A stretch of 44,634 nt of DNA from a candidate division WOR-3 bacterium. Its GTDB lineage: Bacteria > SDB-A. Made by a program: the position numbers and the translations under genes. Positions 8,371 through 16,366 of the stretch are shown in pieces. Each line of letters starts with the position of its first letter. Positions within the stretch are counted from its first letter, which is position 1. The notes beneath the pieces are model-generated. The model was not told where the DNA came from, searched no databases, and saw nothing but the letters and a program-made list of their open reading frames with translations. Where the stretch lies: NCBI GenBank assembly GCA_016926475.1, contig JAFGON010000014.1:1-44634 (forward strand), read 5' to 3'.

Positions 8371-9491
8371 GAGTCCTCGTCTGCCCCGGTAGTTTCAAAG
8401 GTTCTTTGAGCGCGGTAAAAGCCAGCAGAATAATTTCATCACAGTTCAAAAAGCATTTTTTAACTGAGCAATTGCCTCTTGCAGACGGGGGGGACGGTTC
8501 ACTTGAAGTTTTCAAATATTTCATGGGAGGAATGGAAAAAAAAACGAAAACGGTCGACCCTTTAGGTAAGCCGATTTGGACGCGTTATCTCTGGATTGAT
8601 TCGAAAACCGCGTTAATCGATCTTTCGCTTTCATCGGCTTTGAAATTGGTAGATGCTTCGTCTAAACCCGCTCTTTTTGGCAATACATACGGCACTGGAG
8701 TTGTTATAAAGAAAGCTGTAGAGGAAGGAGCTAAAAAAATCATTCTCTGTCTGGGTGGATCCGCAACTGTTGACGGAGGAACGGGAATTTTACAAGCTCT
8801 TGGAGCAATATTCCTCGACGGCCGAGGAAAAAAAATCAACCCGATGGGAGCCAACATATCAAGAATTGGAAAAGTTGACATCGGCGGAATAAACCCCGAA
8901 ACAACGAGAGTCAAATTTATGCTTTTATCGGATGTAAAAAATCCATTGCTTGGAAAAAATAGCGGCATAAAGCAATTTTCAGCTCAGAAAGGCGCGGATC
9001 CAGAAGAAACGAAATCTCTTGTGAATTCATTTAGTAATTACAGGGATGTTTTATTCGGAATTACCGGAAAAGACGTGGGAAATAAAGAGTTTTTAGGTTC
9101 GGCGGGAGGCGCGGCGTCCTCGATTTACGCTTTTTTTGACACTGAAATTGAAAGCGGCTCCGATTACGTGGCAAAAATCGCTGGTTTTGAAGTGAAACTC
9201 AGGAACAGCGACCTTGCTGTGACGGGTGAAGGTAAAGTGGATTTGACTTCAGGACAAGGAAAAATAACCGGTTTTGTTGCCGAAAAAGCTGCCCAGGCAG
9301 GTATTCCATCCATTGTACTGACGGGTTGTTCGTCGAGTAAATTAAAAGGAGCTTCGGTTTTGCCTATTATCCTGAAGCCTATGCTATTCGATGAAGCCTT
9401 GGAATCAGCTGAAAACAACCTTCGATACGTCTCTGATCAAATCGCTTTGTTGATCTATCAAATACTTAAAAGAAGGCAATGCAATGTTTGA
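8367..9491 (+). CDS. Glycerate kinase (GlxK/GarK family)
   Basis: A 374-residue kinase phosphorylating D-glycerate with ATP, usually to 2-phosphoglycerate in this family. The start is GTG 8367, overlapping the propeller stop by 4 bases, and the protein begins directly with the family opening PGSFKGSLSA. Further motifs are LADGGDGS (around 40), GGSATVDGGTG (around 133-143) and TGEGKVD with SGQGK near 288-300. Length is normal at about 370-380. It is the sole sugar-acid gene in the run, with no dehydrogenase or transporter beside it, so it probably feeds glycerate from serine, glyoxylate or sugar-acid breakdown into lower glycolysis. The ffh gene starts 8 bases before its end. Confidence 0.92.
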   Translation: MRVLVCPGSFKGSLSAVKASRIISSQFKKHFLTEQLPLADGGDGSLEVFKYFMGGMEKKTKTVDPLGKPIWTRYLWIDSKTALIDLSLSSALKLVDASSKPALFGNTYGTGVVIKKAVEEGAKKIILCLGGSATVDGGTGILQALGAIFLDGRGKKINPMGANISRIGKVDIGGINPETTRVKFMLLSDVKNPLLGKNSGIKQFSAQKGADPEETKSLVNSFSNYRDVLFGITGKDVGNKEFLGSAGGAASSIYAFFDTEIESGSDYVAKIAGFEVKLRNSDLAVTGEGKVDLTSGQGKITGFVAEKAAQAGIPSIVLTGCSSSKLKGASVLPIILKPMLFDEALESAENNLRYVSDQIALLIYQILKRRQCNV

Positions 9492-10818
9492 AAATTTATC
9501 CAGAAATTTTTCTGATGTGTTCGGGAAATTGAAGAGAAGAGGGCATCTTACCGAAAAAGATGTCGACGAGGCGTTGCGGGAAATTCGTAAAATCCTTCTC
9601 GAAGCGGATGTGAATTACTTAATAGCCAAAAATTTTTGCGAAAATGTAAAAGAAAAGGCTGTTGGAGAAAAGGTTTTAAAAAGCCTTTCACCAGGGGATG
9701 TTGTCTCGAAAATCGTCTTTGATGAAATGAAAATACTGTTGGGAAGTTCAAAAAGCGATATCCGCCTGAGCGGGAATCCGTCTGTAATCATGCTCGCCGG
9801 TCTGCAGGGAAGCGGCAAGACGACGACATGCGCAAAACTCGGTGTTTTTTTGAAAAATAAAGGGATAGACCCTGTTTTGTCGGCTTGTGACGTGAAAAGA
9901 CCCGCGGCTTCAAAGCAACTGCAACTACTTTGCGAAAAATATGGTCTTTCATTCTCACCGGTCAATTCGGACAGCGCTGTAAAAAGCGTAGAAGACGCCA
10001 TGGTCAAGGCGAGAAAAGAAATGAAAGATGCGGTGATTCTGGACACGGCTGGAAGACTTCACATAGACAGTGAGATGATAGAAGAGCTCAAAGAAATAAA
10101 AGAGAAATACAAACCAAATGAAATCCTACTTGTAGTGGACGCTATGACGGGTCAAGATGCCTGGGCTGTGTCAAAATCCTTTAAAGAAAACATTGATATA
10201 ACAGGAATAGTCTTGACAAAAATGGACGGAGACGCGCGCGGAGGAGCGGCGTTGAGCATGAGAGTCATAACGGGAATGCCCGTAAAGTTTGTTGGGACAG
10301 GTGAAAAGGCTGAAGATTTTTCAGAGTTCTATCCTGACAGAATGGCTTCGAGAATTACAGGATTCGGGGACATAGTTTCCCTCGTGGAAAAAGTGAAAGA
10401 AGCCGCTGACGCCGAAGAAACCAAAAAAATGGCGAAAAAAATGGAGGATTTCTCGTTCACTCTTGAAGATTTTCTGTCTCAGCTTAAAACAATAAAAAAA
10501 ATGGGACCTCTTGAAAACATTCTGTCCATGATGCCAGGGAATATAGGTCAAAACGTCAAGATAGACGAAAATGAGATTTCGAAAATTGAAGCGATAATAT
10601 TTTCAATGACCCCGCAGGAGAGAAAAAAACCCGAAATCATAAACGCGAGCAGAAAAAAAAGAATAGCCATGGGCAGCGGAACAAAAGTTGGGGATGTCGC
10701 TCAACTCATAAAGCAGTTTGAAACCTCAAAAAAAATGCTCAAGCAGCTGTCCGGAAGAGGAATCTTTTCTAAAATGCCGATGACAAAGAACTTGACAAAG
10801 AAAAGCAAGAAAAGATAA
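9484..10818 (+). CDS. ffh: Signal recognition particle protein Ffh (SRP54)
   Basis: A 444-residue GTPase that binds signal sequences on ribosomes together with 4.5S RNA and docks to FtsY at the inner membrane. The N domain occupies residues 1-95. In the G domain, the P-loop is GLQGSGKT at 106-113, DTAGR at 187-191 and TKMD at 245-248, followed by DARGG. The methionine-rich M domain runs from about 325 to the end, with the RNA-binding segment near GSGTKVGDVAQLIKQF. The length is typical. The end is lysine-rich. It begins 8 bases inside glycerate kinase and heads the conserved ffh-rpsP-trmD-rplS block. The SRP RNA gene was not seen in this window. Confidence 0.97.
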   Translation: MFENLSRNFSDVFGKLKRRGHLTEKDVDEALREIRKILLEADVNYLIAKNFCENVKEKAVGEKVLKSLSPGDVVSKIVFDEMKILLGSSKSDIRLSGNPSVIMLAGLQGSGKTTTCAKLGVFLKNKGIDPVLSACDVKRPAASKQLQLLCEKYGLSFSPVNSDSAVKSVEDAMVKARKEMKDAVILDTAGRLHIDSEMIEELKEIKEKYKPNEILLVVDAMTGQDAWAVSKSFKENIDITGIVLTKMDGDARGGAALSMRVITGMPVKFVGTGEKAEDFSEFYPDRMASRITGFGDIVSLVEKVKEAADAEETKKMAKKMEDFSFTLEDFLSQLKTIKKMGPLENILSMMPGNIGQNVKIDENEISKIEAIIFSMTPQERKKPEIINASRKKRIAMGSGTKVGDVAQLIKQFETSKKMLKQLSGRGIFSKMPMTKNLTKKSKKR

Positions 10819-10870
10819 TATTGAAAATTCATTCGATTATATAATATCACCAACAGGAGGTAGTGAAACT

Positions 10871-11119
10871 TTGTCAGTCAGAATTCACCTTGCGAGATTT
10901 GGGAAAAGAAGTTCGCCTTTTTACCACATAGTCGTCGCGGACAAGAGGCATAGAAGGGACGGAAAATGCCTTGAAAAACTTGGTTATTACGATCCAAGAA
11001 GACCGAGCGATTTCAACCTGGATATTGAAAAAATAAACAAATGGATCCAGAAAGGAGCCTCTGTTACCGAAACTGTTTCTTCCTTGATACGCAGACACAA
11101 AAAAGAACAACCTCAGTAA
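10871..11119 (+). CDS. rpsP: 30S ribosomal protein S16
   Basis: An 82-residue small-subunit protein with the typical opening VRIHLARFGKRSSPFYHIVV and RRDGKCLEKLGYYDP. The start is TTG at 10871, supported by a perfect AGGAGG at 10855-10860 and by the family N-terminus; no ATG or GTG fits. The 52-base gap from ffh is the widest in this operon. It holds a TATAAT at 10840-10845 without a well-spaced -35, so an internal promoter is possible but unproven. Next to it are khpA, trmD and rplS, the standard order apart from the absence of rimM. Confidence 0.97.
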   Translation: MSVRIHLARFGKRSSPFYHIVVADKRHRRDGKCLEKLGYYDPRRPSDFNLDIEKINKWIQKGASVTETVSSLIRRHKKEQPQ

Positions 11120-11129
11120 GGAGCAGAAA

Positions 11130-11381
11130 ATGAACAATTCAAATCAGACGGTTCAGGACTTGGTAGAGTTCATTGCGAAAAAGCTCGTCGACAATCCCGG
11201 CGATGTGAAAGTTACATCGACAGACCATCAGAAAACTGTGTATCTTGAACTGAAAGTCGGCTCGGGCGATCTTGGAAAGATTATTGGTAAAGAGGGAAGA
11301 ACGGCCAAAGCTCTTAGGCATATAGTTTCAGCGGCTGCTATGAAAACAGGCAAAAGAGCAATTCTCGAGATATTGGACTGA
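11130..11381 (+). CDS. khpA: KH-domain RNA-binding protein KhpA
   Basis: An 83-residue single-KH protein (YlqC/KhpA family). The nucleic-acid-binding GxxG loop is G-K-E-G within LGKIIGKEGRTAKALRHIV at about residues 48-66. Homologues bind many RNAs, often as a heterodimer with KhpB, and affect cell division and small-RNA function. A Shine-Dalgarno (AAGGAG) lies just after the rpsP stop, 5 bases before the ATG. The gene occupies its usual place between rpsP and rimM/trmD; here trmD follows directly after 44 bases. No khpB is present in the window. Confidence 0.93.
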   Translation: MNNSNQTVQDLVEFIAKKLVDNPGDVKVTSTDHQKTVYLELKVGSGDLGKIIGKEGRTAKALRHIVSAAAMKTGKRAILEILD

Positions 11382-11391
11382 CGCCAGACAT

Positions 11392-11420
11392 GTCGCCGGG
11401 TTTACGCCTGGCGACTTTTC
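11392..11420 (+). other. Stem-loop before trmD, with an alternative pairing
   Basis: The bases 11392-11400 (GTCGCCGGG) pair with 11407-11415 (CCTGGCGAC) over nine base pairs including one G-U, around a six-base loop, and are followed by TTTTC. The 3' arm can instead pair with CGCCAG at 11382-11387 (to CTGGCG at 11408-11413), giving two mutually exclusive hairpins. The stem ends 10 bases before the trmD ATG, and no Shine-Dalgarno lies between. It could be a weak terminator, an RNA-processing site or a translational control element. Confidence 0.5.
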
Positions 11421-11425
11421 AAAAA

Positions 11426-12094
11426 ATGAGGATCGATATAGTGACGATATTTCCTAACGCCGTTATGCCGTATTCCGAATACGGGGTTCTTTCGAGGGCG
11501 CGAGAAAAGAAGCTCGCGTGTTTGAACTTCGTCAATCTAAGGGACTACACCAAAGATCCCCATGGAAAAGTTGACGACTATCCTTTTGGAGGAGGACCAG
11601 GTATGGTTTTTATGGTGCAACCCCTCGCGGACGCGATCGAGTCGCTAAAAACGGATAATACATGGACAATTTTGACCTCACCCCAGGGTTCAGTTTTCGA
11701 CATGAAAAAAGCGCGAGAACTTTCTGTGAAAGAGCACTTGGTAATTGTCTGCGGAAGGTACAGAGGGGTTGATCAGAGGTTTATTGACAAATACGTGAAT
11801 GAAGAAATATCGATCGGCGATTATATCCTATCTGGGGGTGAACTCCCCTCTCTTGTGATAGCTGAATCGGTAATTCGGCTATTGCCAGGAGTTCTCAACA
11901 ATGACGAAAGCCTGGAATTAGATTCATTTTCCGGAGCGGAAGGCCAGCTTGAAGAGGAGCTCTACACAAGACCTTCGGACTATAACGGCATGAAGGTTCC
12001 GGATGTTCTTTTGTCAGGAGATCATGGTAAAATTAAAAACTGGCGTAAATCGAGAAGAATAGAGAAGACCGATAAAAAAAAGAAAGGGAAATAA
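11426..12094 (+). CDS. trmD: tRNA (guanine37-N1)-methyltransferase
   Basis: A 222-residue SPOUT methyltransferase that uses S-adenosylmethionine to methylate G37 next to the anticodon, preventing frameshifting. The frame is open from 11390, but the first 12 residues are translated hairpin sequence; the family N-terminus MRIDIVTIFP begins at the ATG 11426. Diagnostic stretches are DDYPFGGGPGM, CGRYRGVDQRF, EISIGDYILSGGE (the trefoil knot) and LLPGVLNN, with YTRP and LSGDHGKI near the C-terminus. The start has no visible Shine-Dalgarno. rimM, normally just upstream, is absent. The C-terminus is rich in lysine. Confidence 0.96.
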   Translation: MRIDIVTIFPNAVMPYSEYGVLSRAREKKLACLNFVNLRDYTKDPHGKVDDYPFGGGPGMVFMVQPLADAIESLKTDNTWTILTSPQGSVFDMKKARELSVKEHLVIVCGRYRGVDQRFIDKYVNEEISIGDYILSGGELPSLVIAESVIRLLPGVLNNDESLELDSFSGAEGQLEEELYTRPSDYNGMKVPDVLLSGDHGKIKNWRKSRRIEKTDKKKKGK

Positions 12095-12103
12095 GGTGAT
12101 ATA

Positions 12104-12448
12104 ATGGAAAAGATTAAAACCATTGAAGCGTCTCAAATGACCAATGAAGTACCGCAGTTTTCTGTTGGAGACACTGTCGCGGTAAGAATAAAGATCAAAG
12201 AAGGCGATAAGACCTTGATAAGGCTTTTCAAGGGAGCTGTTATTGCCATGAAAAACGGGAAAGGCGCCAGAGGAACTTTTACTGTGAGAAAAATATCCGA
12301 CGGCGTGGGAGTTGAAAGAGTATTTCCATTGCATTCACCTGTTATTTCGAGCATCAAAGTTTTAAAAAAAGGAAAAGTCAGAAGAGCTAAGCTTTACTAT
12401 TTAAGACAAAGAACAGGTAAAGCGACCAAGATAAAAGAAAGGCGATAA
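12104..12448 (+). CDS. rplS: 50S ribosomal protein L19
   Basis: A 114-residue large-subunit protein at the subunit interface. The family pattern [18 protein letters not shown], then [33 protein letters not shown] and RRAKLYYLR, is complete. The ATG at 12104 follows trmD by 9 bases; AAGGTGAT before it is a fair Shine-Dalgarno. A TATAAT string overlapping this start looks coincidental. Length is normal. It is followed by rnhB after one base. Confidence 0.97.
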   Translation: MEKIKTIEASQMTNEVPQFSVGDTVAVRIKIKEGDKTLIRLFKGAVIAMKNGKGARGTFTVRKISDGVGVERVFPLHSPVISSIKVLKKGKVRRAKLYYLRQRTGKATKIKERR

Positions 12449-12449
12449 A

Positions 12450-13049
12450 TTGCCGAACCTCTTCTTTGAGAAAGAAGCGCTGAAAGAAGGGGCTACGATT
12501 GTTTGCGGTGTTGACGAAGCGGGGAGAGGTCCAGTAGCCGGACCTGTAGTCGCTGTTGCTTGCGTTATGCCTTTTAGAAGAATTATTAAAGACGTCAAAG
12601 ACTCCAAGATGCTTTCAAAAAATAAAAGAGAGGAGTTGTTTGACAGGATCAACTGCGTCGCTCATGAAATCGGAGTGGGCTATGTCATGCCAGAAAAGAT
12701 TGATTTGGTGAACATTTTAAACGCCACGCTCGAAGCGATGAGAAATGCGATTTTAGCCCTTCCAATTTTACCAGATTTTATTCTTGTTGACGGAACTTTT
12801 GAAATACCGGTAAACGGAATATTTCAGAAAACTGTGGTAAAAGGAGATTCCAAAAGCTATTCGATTGCGGCGGCTTCAATAATCGCAAAAGTTACGAGAG
12901 ACAGAATGATGGAAATGTATGATGTTTTGTATCCGGGCTACGATTTTTCCAAAAATGCCGGATACCTTTCAAAAAAACACCTAAAAGCCATAGAAGCGAT
13001 AGGGCCTTCTCCGATTCACAGGATGAGTTTCAGGCCTTTAAGAAAATAA
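12450..13049 (+). CDS. rnhB: Ribonuclease HII
   Basis: A 199-residue endonuclease that cuts RNA in RNA-DNA hybrids and at single ribonucleotides left in DNA. The start is TTG at 12450, one base after the rplS stop, consistent with translational coupling. The acidic active site is complete: D22-E23 in CGVDEAGRGPVAGP, D114 in ILVDGTF and D151 in AKVTRDRMM, which follows SIAAASIIAKV. The order rplS-rnhB-yraN is common across bacteria. Length and all motifs are typical. Confidence 0.96.
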   Translation: MPNLFFEKEALKEGATIVCGVDEAGRGPVAGPVVAVACVMPFRRIIKDVKDSKMLSKNKREELFDRINCVAHEIGVGYVMPEKIDLVNILNATLEAMRNAILALPILPDFILVDGTFEIPVNGIFQKTVVKGDSKSYSIAAASIIAKVTRDRMMEMYDVLYPGYDFSKNAGYLSKKHLKAIEAIGPSPIHRMSFRPLRK

Positions 13050-13053
13050 CGGT

Positions 13054-13425
13054 TTGCAAAAAAGGCATCATAAAATTACTACCGGTTTATTCGGTGAAAA
13101 TATCGCCGTTGAATATCTCAAAAAAAAAGGCTACAATGTCATAAAACGCAACTTCAGGCAAGGGAAGGCCGAAATAGACATTATCGCGCGCCGCAAGAAG
13201 ACTGCTGTTTTCGTTGAAGTTAAAACAAGAAGTGGCGAGAGTTGGGACAAAGACCTTGAGGCTTGGAGAGGAAAGCAAAAAATGACTTTTTTACATGCCG
13301 TAAAAGCTTATTTGGTGGAAAACAAGCTCTGGGGCAAGGTAGACGTGAGGTTGGATCTTATATGCGTTGACCTCGAATCCGGCAATTTGACTCATATTGA
13401 AAACGCGTTATCGGACTGGGCATGA
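13054..13425 (+). CDS. yraN: YraN family (UPF0102) putative endonuclease-like protein
   Basis: A 123-residue member of the UPF0102 family with a Holliday-junction-resolvase-like fold. The start is TTG at 13054, 4 bases after rnhB. Conserved elements are GENIAVEYLKKKGY, RNFR, GKAEIDIIARR and VFVEVKTRS, in which the E-x-D and ExK residues form the restriction-endonuclease-like core (E of AEID, D of EID, E and K of VEVK). The G-E-I-D consensus reads A-E-I-D here. Cellular role is poorly defined; in some bacteria it is linked to DNA processing. Its stop overlaps the next start (ATGA). Confidence 0.92.
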   Translation: MQKRHHKITTGLFGENIAVEYLKKKGYNVIKRNFRQGKAEIDIIARRKKTAVFVEVKTRSGESWDKDLEAWRGKQKMTFLHAVKAYLVENKLWGKVDVRLDLICVDLESGNLTHIENALSDWA

Positions 13426-15356
13426 CGTTATTAACAGCAATCTTGGTTTCTTTTTTGAATCTGACTGTCCCGTCAGACCTTTTAAAAGCTCAAAAAGAAC
13501 TCTACGAAGCTTTTGAGACATCCTCCATTGACAGCGTGATGAAAATACCGGGAAGTGAAATTGAAAACCTGCTTCTTGAAGCAGAAAAAAACAATGTATT
13601 CAGGGTTTTTGTTTTGGAGGAAAACAGCGAAAAAAAAGCCGATAGCATGGCTTCGAACAATCTTTTTTTGCATTTTTATTTTTTTCAACTTGCAAAAACT
13701 GATCAAGTGAAAGACGAAGAACTGCAGTGGATAAGGGATATACTGGCTTCCAAAGGGCTTCGCGGATCGAAACATTTGGGTTCATACTTTTATAAAATAT
13801 CTCTCCAAGAAGCATCAGAAGAGCAGCAGCTTGTTTTGTTGAACCTTTCGAGAAGTTTTGACCAAGACGAAGATGTAGCAAAAAAAATAATAACAATTCT
13901 ATGGAAGAAAAGGCGTTTTTCAGAGTTATTTCCTGAAATACTATCTTATTTATACATGTTGAAAAATCCGTGGAGGTTAATCCAATTTGTTTCCTCTCCT
14001 CTATACTTCCTCGCCGTGTTTTTCCTTTTCTTCGGTTTCTACATTATTATTTGCGCTTTTTTCAAGAACGCTGCCTATATCTGGCATGCGATTTATCATT
14101 TTTCCAGAAAATTTCTGCGCCTTGAATTGTCTTCAAAATTTTCTTCTTCGTTGATACTTGCCTCATTTTTCATTTTAGCGGGAAAACCTTTCTACCTCGG
14201 TTCTCTTCTTTTTGGCTTATCTTTTCCTCTCATGAAAAAAAAGGAAAAGGTGATTTTGACTTTTACGGGGATTGGAGCTTTTCTCCTCTCGATTTTATCT
14301 GTAGAAATCAGCGCGACTTTGCGCGGTTATGCAGTCCATTCAGATGAGATGGCAGTGTATGAACGTATTCACTGCTTTGAGGGGGGGGGCAATCCTTCCC
14401 CGGGAGACAGCGCTTCTGCCGAAGAAGTTTTCGCAAATGCGATTTTGTGCAGAAGAGACAGAGATTTCAACTCTGCCCAGGAACTCTATTCCCGAATAGC
14501 AGATTCATTTCCCCGGGAAATGATCCTCAACAACAGGGGCTGTCTATTTTTCGACATGGGGCTGAAAGATTCGGCTTATCAATGTTTTCAGAGCGCGTGG
14601 AGAATCGACAGCTTTGAACCGGCGATAAACTACAACCTCTACGTTTATCATTTAAAAAACTTTCAAAGGGAGAGTTCTGAATACTTCAAAACTACTCTTG
14701 AAAGAATATCCCCGGATTTCCTCGAAGAAAAAAGTTTTGGGAGACTTTCCCTTCTGCCTACTTCCGAGTTTTTGACGGTGGATATTATTCCTGAGATAAA
14801 GCCTAGATATTCGGAATTGATGTCTCAAAAACCTGTATACGATACAAAGTATTCTGCATTTTTCGTCCCGGGTTTGAAGAAAACAGTTTTTTGGATTTTG
14901 ATTTTTCTCGCTTTGGGTTTTTTTCTTAATTTCCTGGCGTTTAGAAAAATTTCCATAGAATTTTGCAGTCTCTGCGGGATGCCTGTCTGCAATTTGTGCA
15001 AAAGGAATCATAAAGGAACCGTTCTATGTTCGACCTGCATCGCGCGAATCGAAAAGTTGGGTAAACTTGCTGATGAAAAACAGCTTGTCAACGAAATTTC
15101 CGAATCTTTGCAAAACAAAAGGAAAAAACTGTTTTTTGCCTATTCAATGCTTCTCCCCGGTTTTTTCCATAATTTAAAAGGAAAAGGATTCAGATTTGAT
15201 TTCGCAGTTTTGACTGCTCTCATCGTGACTTTGTTCTATGTGATTTTTGTTAAATCAAACGGCTTTGAGGGTTCCAAGCCTGTCATTTTTATAGGCGCTT
15301 TTGCTCTGATATATATACTTTTCGGATTGTCTTCATATTTAATTTCGAAGGAATGA
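13422..15356 (+). CDS. Multi-pass membrane protein with TPR segment and B-box-like zinc finger
   Basis: A 644-residue protein I cannot assign to a known function. Residues 1-18 are a likely signal sequence, and residues 25-180 a helical soluble region. About five hydrophobic helices span 186-300. Residues 335-415 look like tetratricopeptide repeats (CRRDRDFNSAQELYSRIADS). Another membrane helix lies at about 485-505. It is followed by a cysteine-rich motif C515-x2-C518-x4-C523-x2-C526-x3-H530-x5-C536-x2-C539, much like a B-box zinc finger, and then two or three helices near 565-644. A run of nine G at 14381-14389 falls in frame at residues 320-323. The ATG overlaps the yraN stop, and the end overlaps the DUF4388-like gene by 4 bases, so the two probably work together at the inner membrane. 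Confidence 0.8.
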   Translation: MTLLTAILVSFLNLTVPSDLLKAQKELYEAFETSSIDSVMKIPGSEIENLLLEAEKNNVFRVFVLEENSEKKADSMASNNLFLHFYFFQLAKTDQVKDEELQWIRDILASKGLRGSKHLGSYFYKISLQEASEEQQLVLLNLSRSFDQDEDVAKKIITILWKKRRFSELFPEILSYLYMLKNPWRLIQFVSSPLYFLAVFFLFFGFYIIICAFFKNAAYIWHAIYHFSRKFLRLELSSKFSSSLILASFFILAGKPFYLGSLLFGLSFPLMKKKEKVILTFTGIGAFLLSILSVEISATLRGYAVHSDEMAVYERIHCFEGGGNPSPGDSASAEEVFANAILCRRDRDFNSAQELYSRIADSFPREMILNNRGCLFFDMGLKDSAYQCFQSAWRIDSFEPAINYNLYVYHLKNFQRESSEYFKTTLERISPDFLEEKSFGRLSLLPTSEFLTVDIIPEIKPRYSELMSQKPVYDTKYSAFFVPGLKKTVFWILIFLALGFFLNFLAFRKISIEFCSLCGMPVCNLCKRNHKGTVLCSTCIARIEKLGKLADEKQLVNEISESLQNKRKKLFFAYSMLLPGFFHNLKGKGFRFDFAVLTALIVTLFYVIFVKSNGFEGSKPVIFIGAFALIYILFGLSSYLISKE

Positions 15357-16366
15357 AAATGAGCATGATACACGACATGATGACAAAAATGAGTAAAGAA
15401 GAAAGAAGCGGCATATTGACTATAATCACAGATAAAGGAGACAACATATATCTCGGCCTTTCATCCGGAAAAATAAAAGCCGCTATTTGGCAGACAAAAG
15501 AAGGGAAAGCTGTACCCCTATGGTTTTATCTGCAGACGAACAGCGAACTCATAAACGACGAAGAATTCGACGGCCTTGACAAATTGTCGCAGGAAAAGGG
15601 ACTCAGCCCAGGCGAATTGCTTTCAGGATCGTATAACCTTTCACCCGATAGAAGGATTAAATTCATAAAAGGTAAAATTCGTGAAATAGCTTTCAATGTT
15701 TTTTCTCTTAAGGACGAAGAGGTGACAGGAACGACTTTCGCTGAAAACGAATTGCTGTATCCTAGGTCTGATCTTGAATTTGAAGAGGATCTAGATTCTC
15801 TTTGGAACGATTATTTGAAATACGTCGAAAACATGGAATTGATAGTTGAGTCTATCGGCGATGAAGAGACTTTGATTTCAGTCAACAGCATATCTCCCGA
15901 TAAACTAACGAGAGAAGAAAGATTTATTTACAATTTCGTGGGAAACAAGAAATACTTGGACGAAATACTCCGGCTTCCCATACCTTCAAGGGTGAAAATT
16001 TATAAGACAATAGCTTCTTTGAATCAAAAAAAGGCGATTTCAATTCTGAAAAAAAAGTCAGATGAAATTCTTCCGGAGAAAAAAATAGATTTTAATTTCC
16101 TGTCTTTTTTGTTTTTCGCTATGCTTGTTTTTATAATAGGATCCTCGCTTACCTTGACGGCGGTGTTCTTGTCAAAGGAAGGTTTCGGCGCAAAGAGCAA
16201 CGTTTCCGGCAGCATGACAGAGAATCGGTTGTTGGAAAAAAATATGATTGGAAGCGTTGTTTCAAACGGGGTCTATCCTTACACGGACAGCCTCCAAACC
16301 TCGGATTTCACAATCAAGTTCAGGAGAGTTGGAGGAAAAGTTGTCTACGAAGCATCGTCACGTTGA
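15353..16366 (+). CDS. DUF4388-like protein with a C-terminal membrane anchor
   Basis: A 337-residue protein. Residues 15-170 resemble the DUF4388 (PatA N-terminal-like) domain, opening SGILTIITDKGDNIYLGLSSGKIKAA in pattern, with a later FIKGKIREIAFNVFSL segment typical of its second half. Residues 175-240 are helical and charged. One strong membrane helix lies at about 248-272, leaving roughly 65 residues on the far side of the membrane. DUF4388 proteins are usually cytoplasmic adaptors in signalling and surface-behaviour pathways. Three closely spaced ATGs (15353, 15359, 15365) could start it; the first overlaps the upstream stop as ATGA and is preferred. Role unknown; the pairing with the TPR/zinc-finger protein is the best clue. 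Confidence 0.7.
   Translation: MKMSMIHDMMTKMSKEERSGILTIITDKGDNIYLGLSSGKIKAAIWQTKEGKAVPLWFYLQTNSELINDEEFDGLDKLSQEKGLSPGELLSGSYNLSPDRRIKFIKGKIREIAFNVFSLKDEEVTGTTFAENELLYPRSDLEFEEDLDSLWNDYLKYVENMELIVESIGDEETLISVNSISPDKLTREERFIYNFVGNKKYLDEILRLPIPSRVKIYKTIASLNQKKAISILKKKSDEILPEKKIDFNFLSFLFFAMLVFIIGSSLTLTAVFLSKEGFGAKSNVSGSMTENRLLEKNMIGSVVSNGVYPYTDSLQTSDFTIKFRRVGGKVVYEASSR

Noticed and set aside
10821-10847. Possible internal promoter before rpsP (TTGAAA, TATAAT)
   Set aside because: The spacing is only 13 bases to TATAAT, or 15 to TAATAT, too short for a confident call.
11390-11425. Twelve-residue N-terminal extension of trmD
   Set aside because: It translates the hairpin and has no Shine-Dalgarno; the conserved TrmD N-terminus begins at 11426.
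12100-12105. TATAAT string at the rplS start
   Set aside because: It overlaps the ATG and has no matching -35; probably chance.
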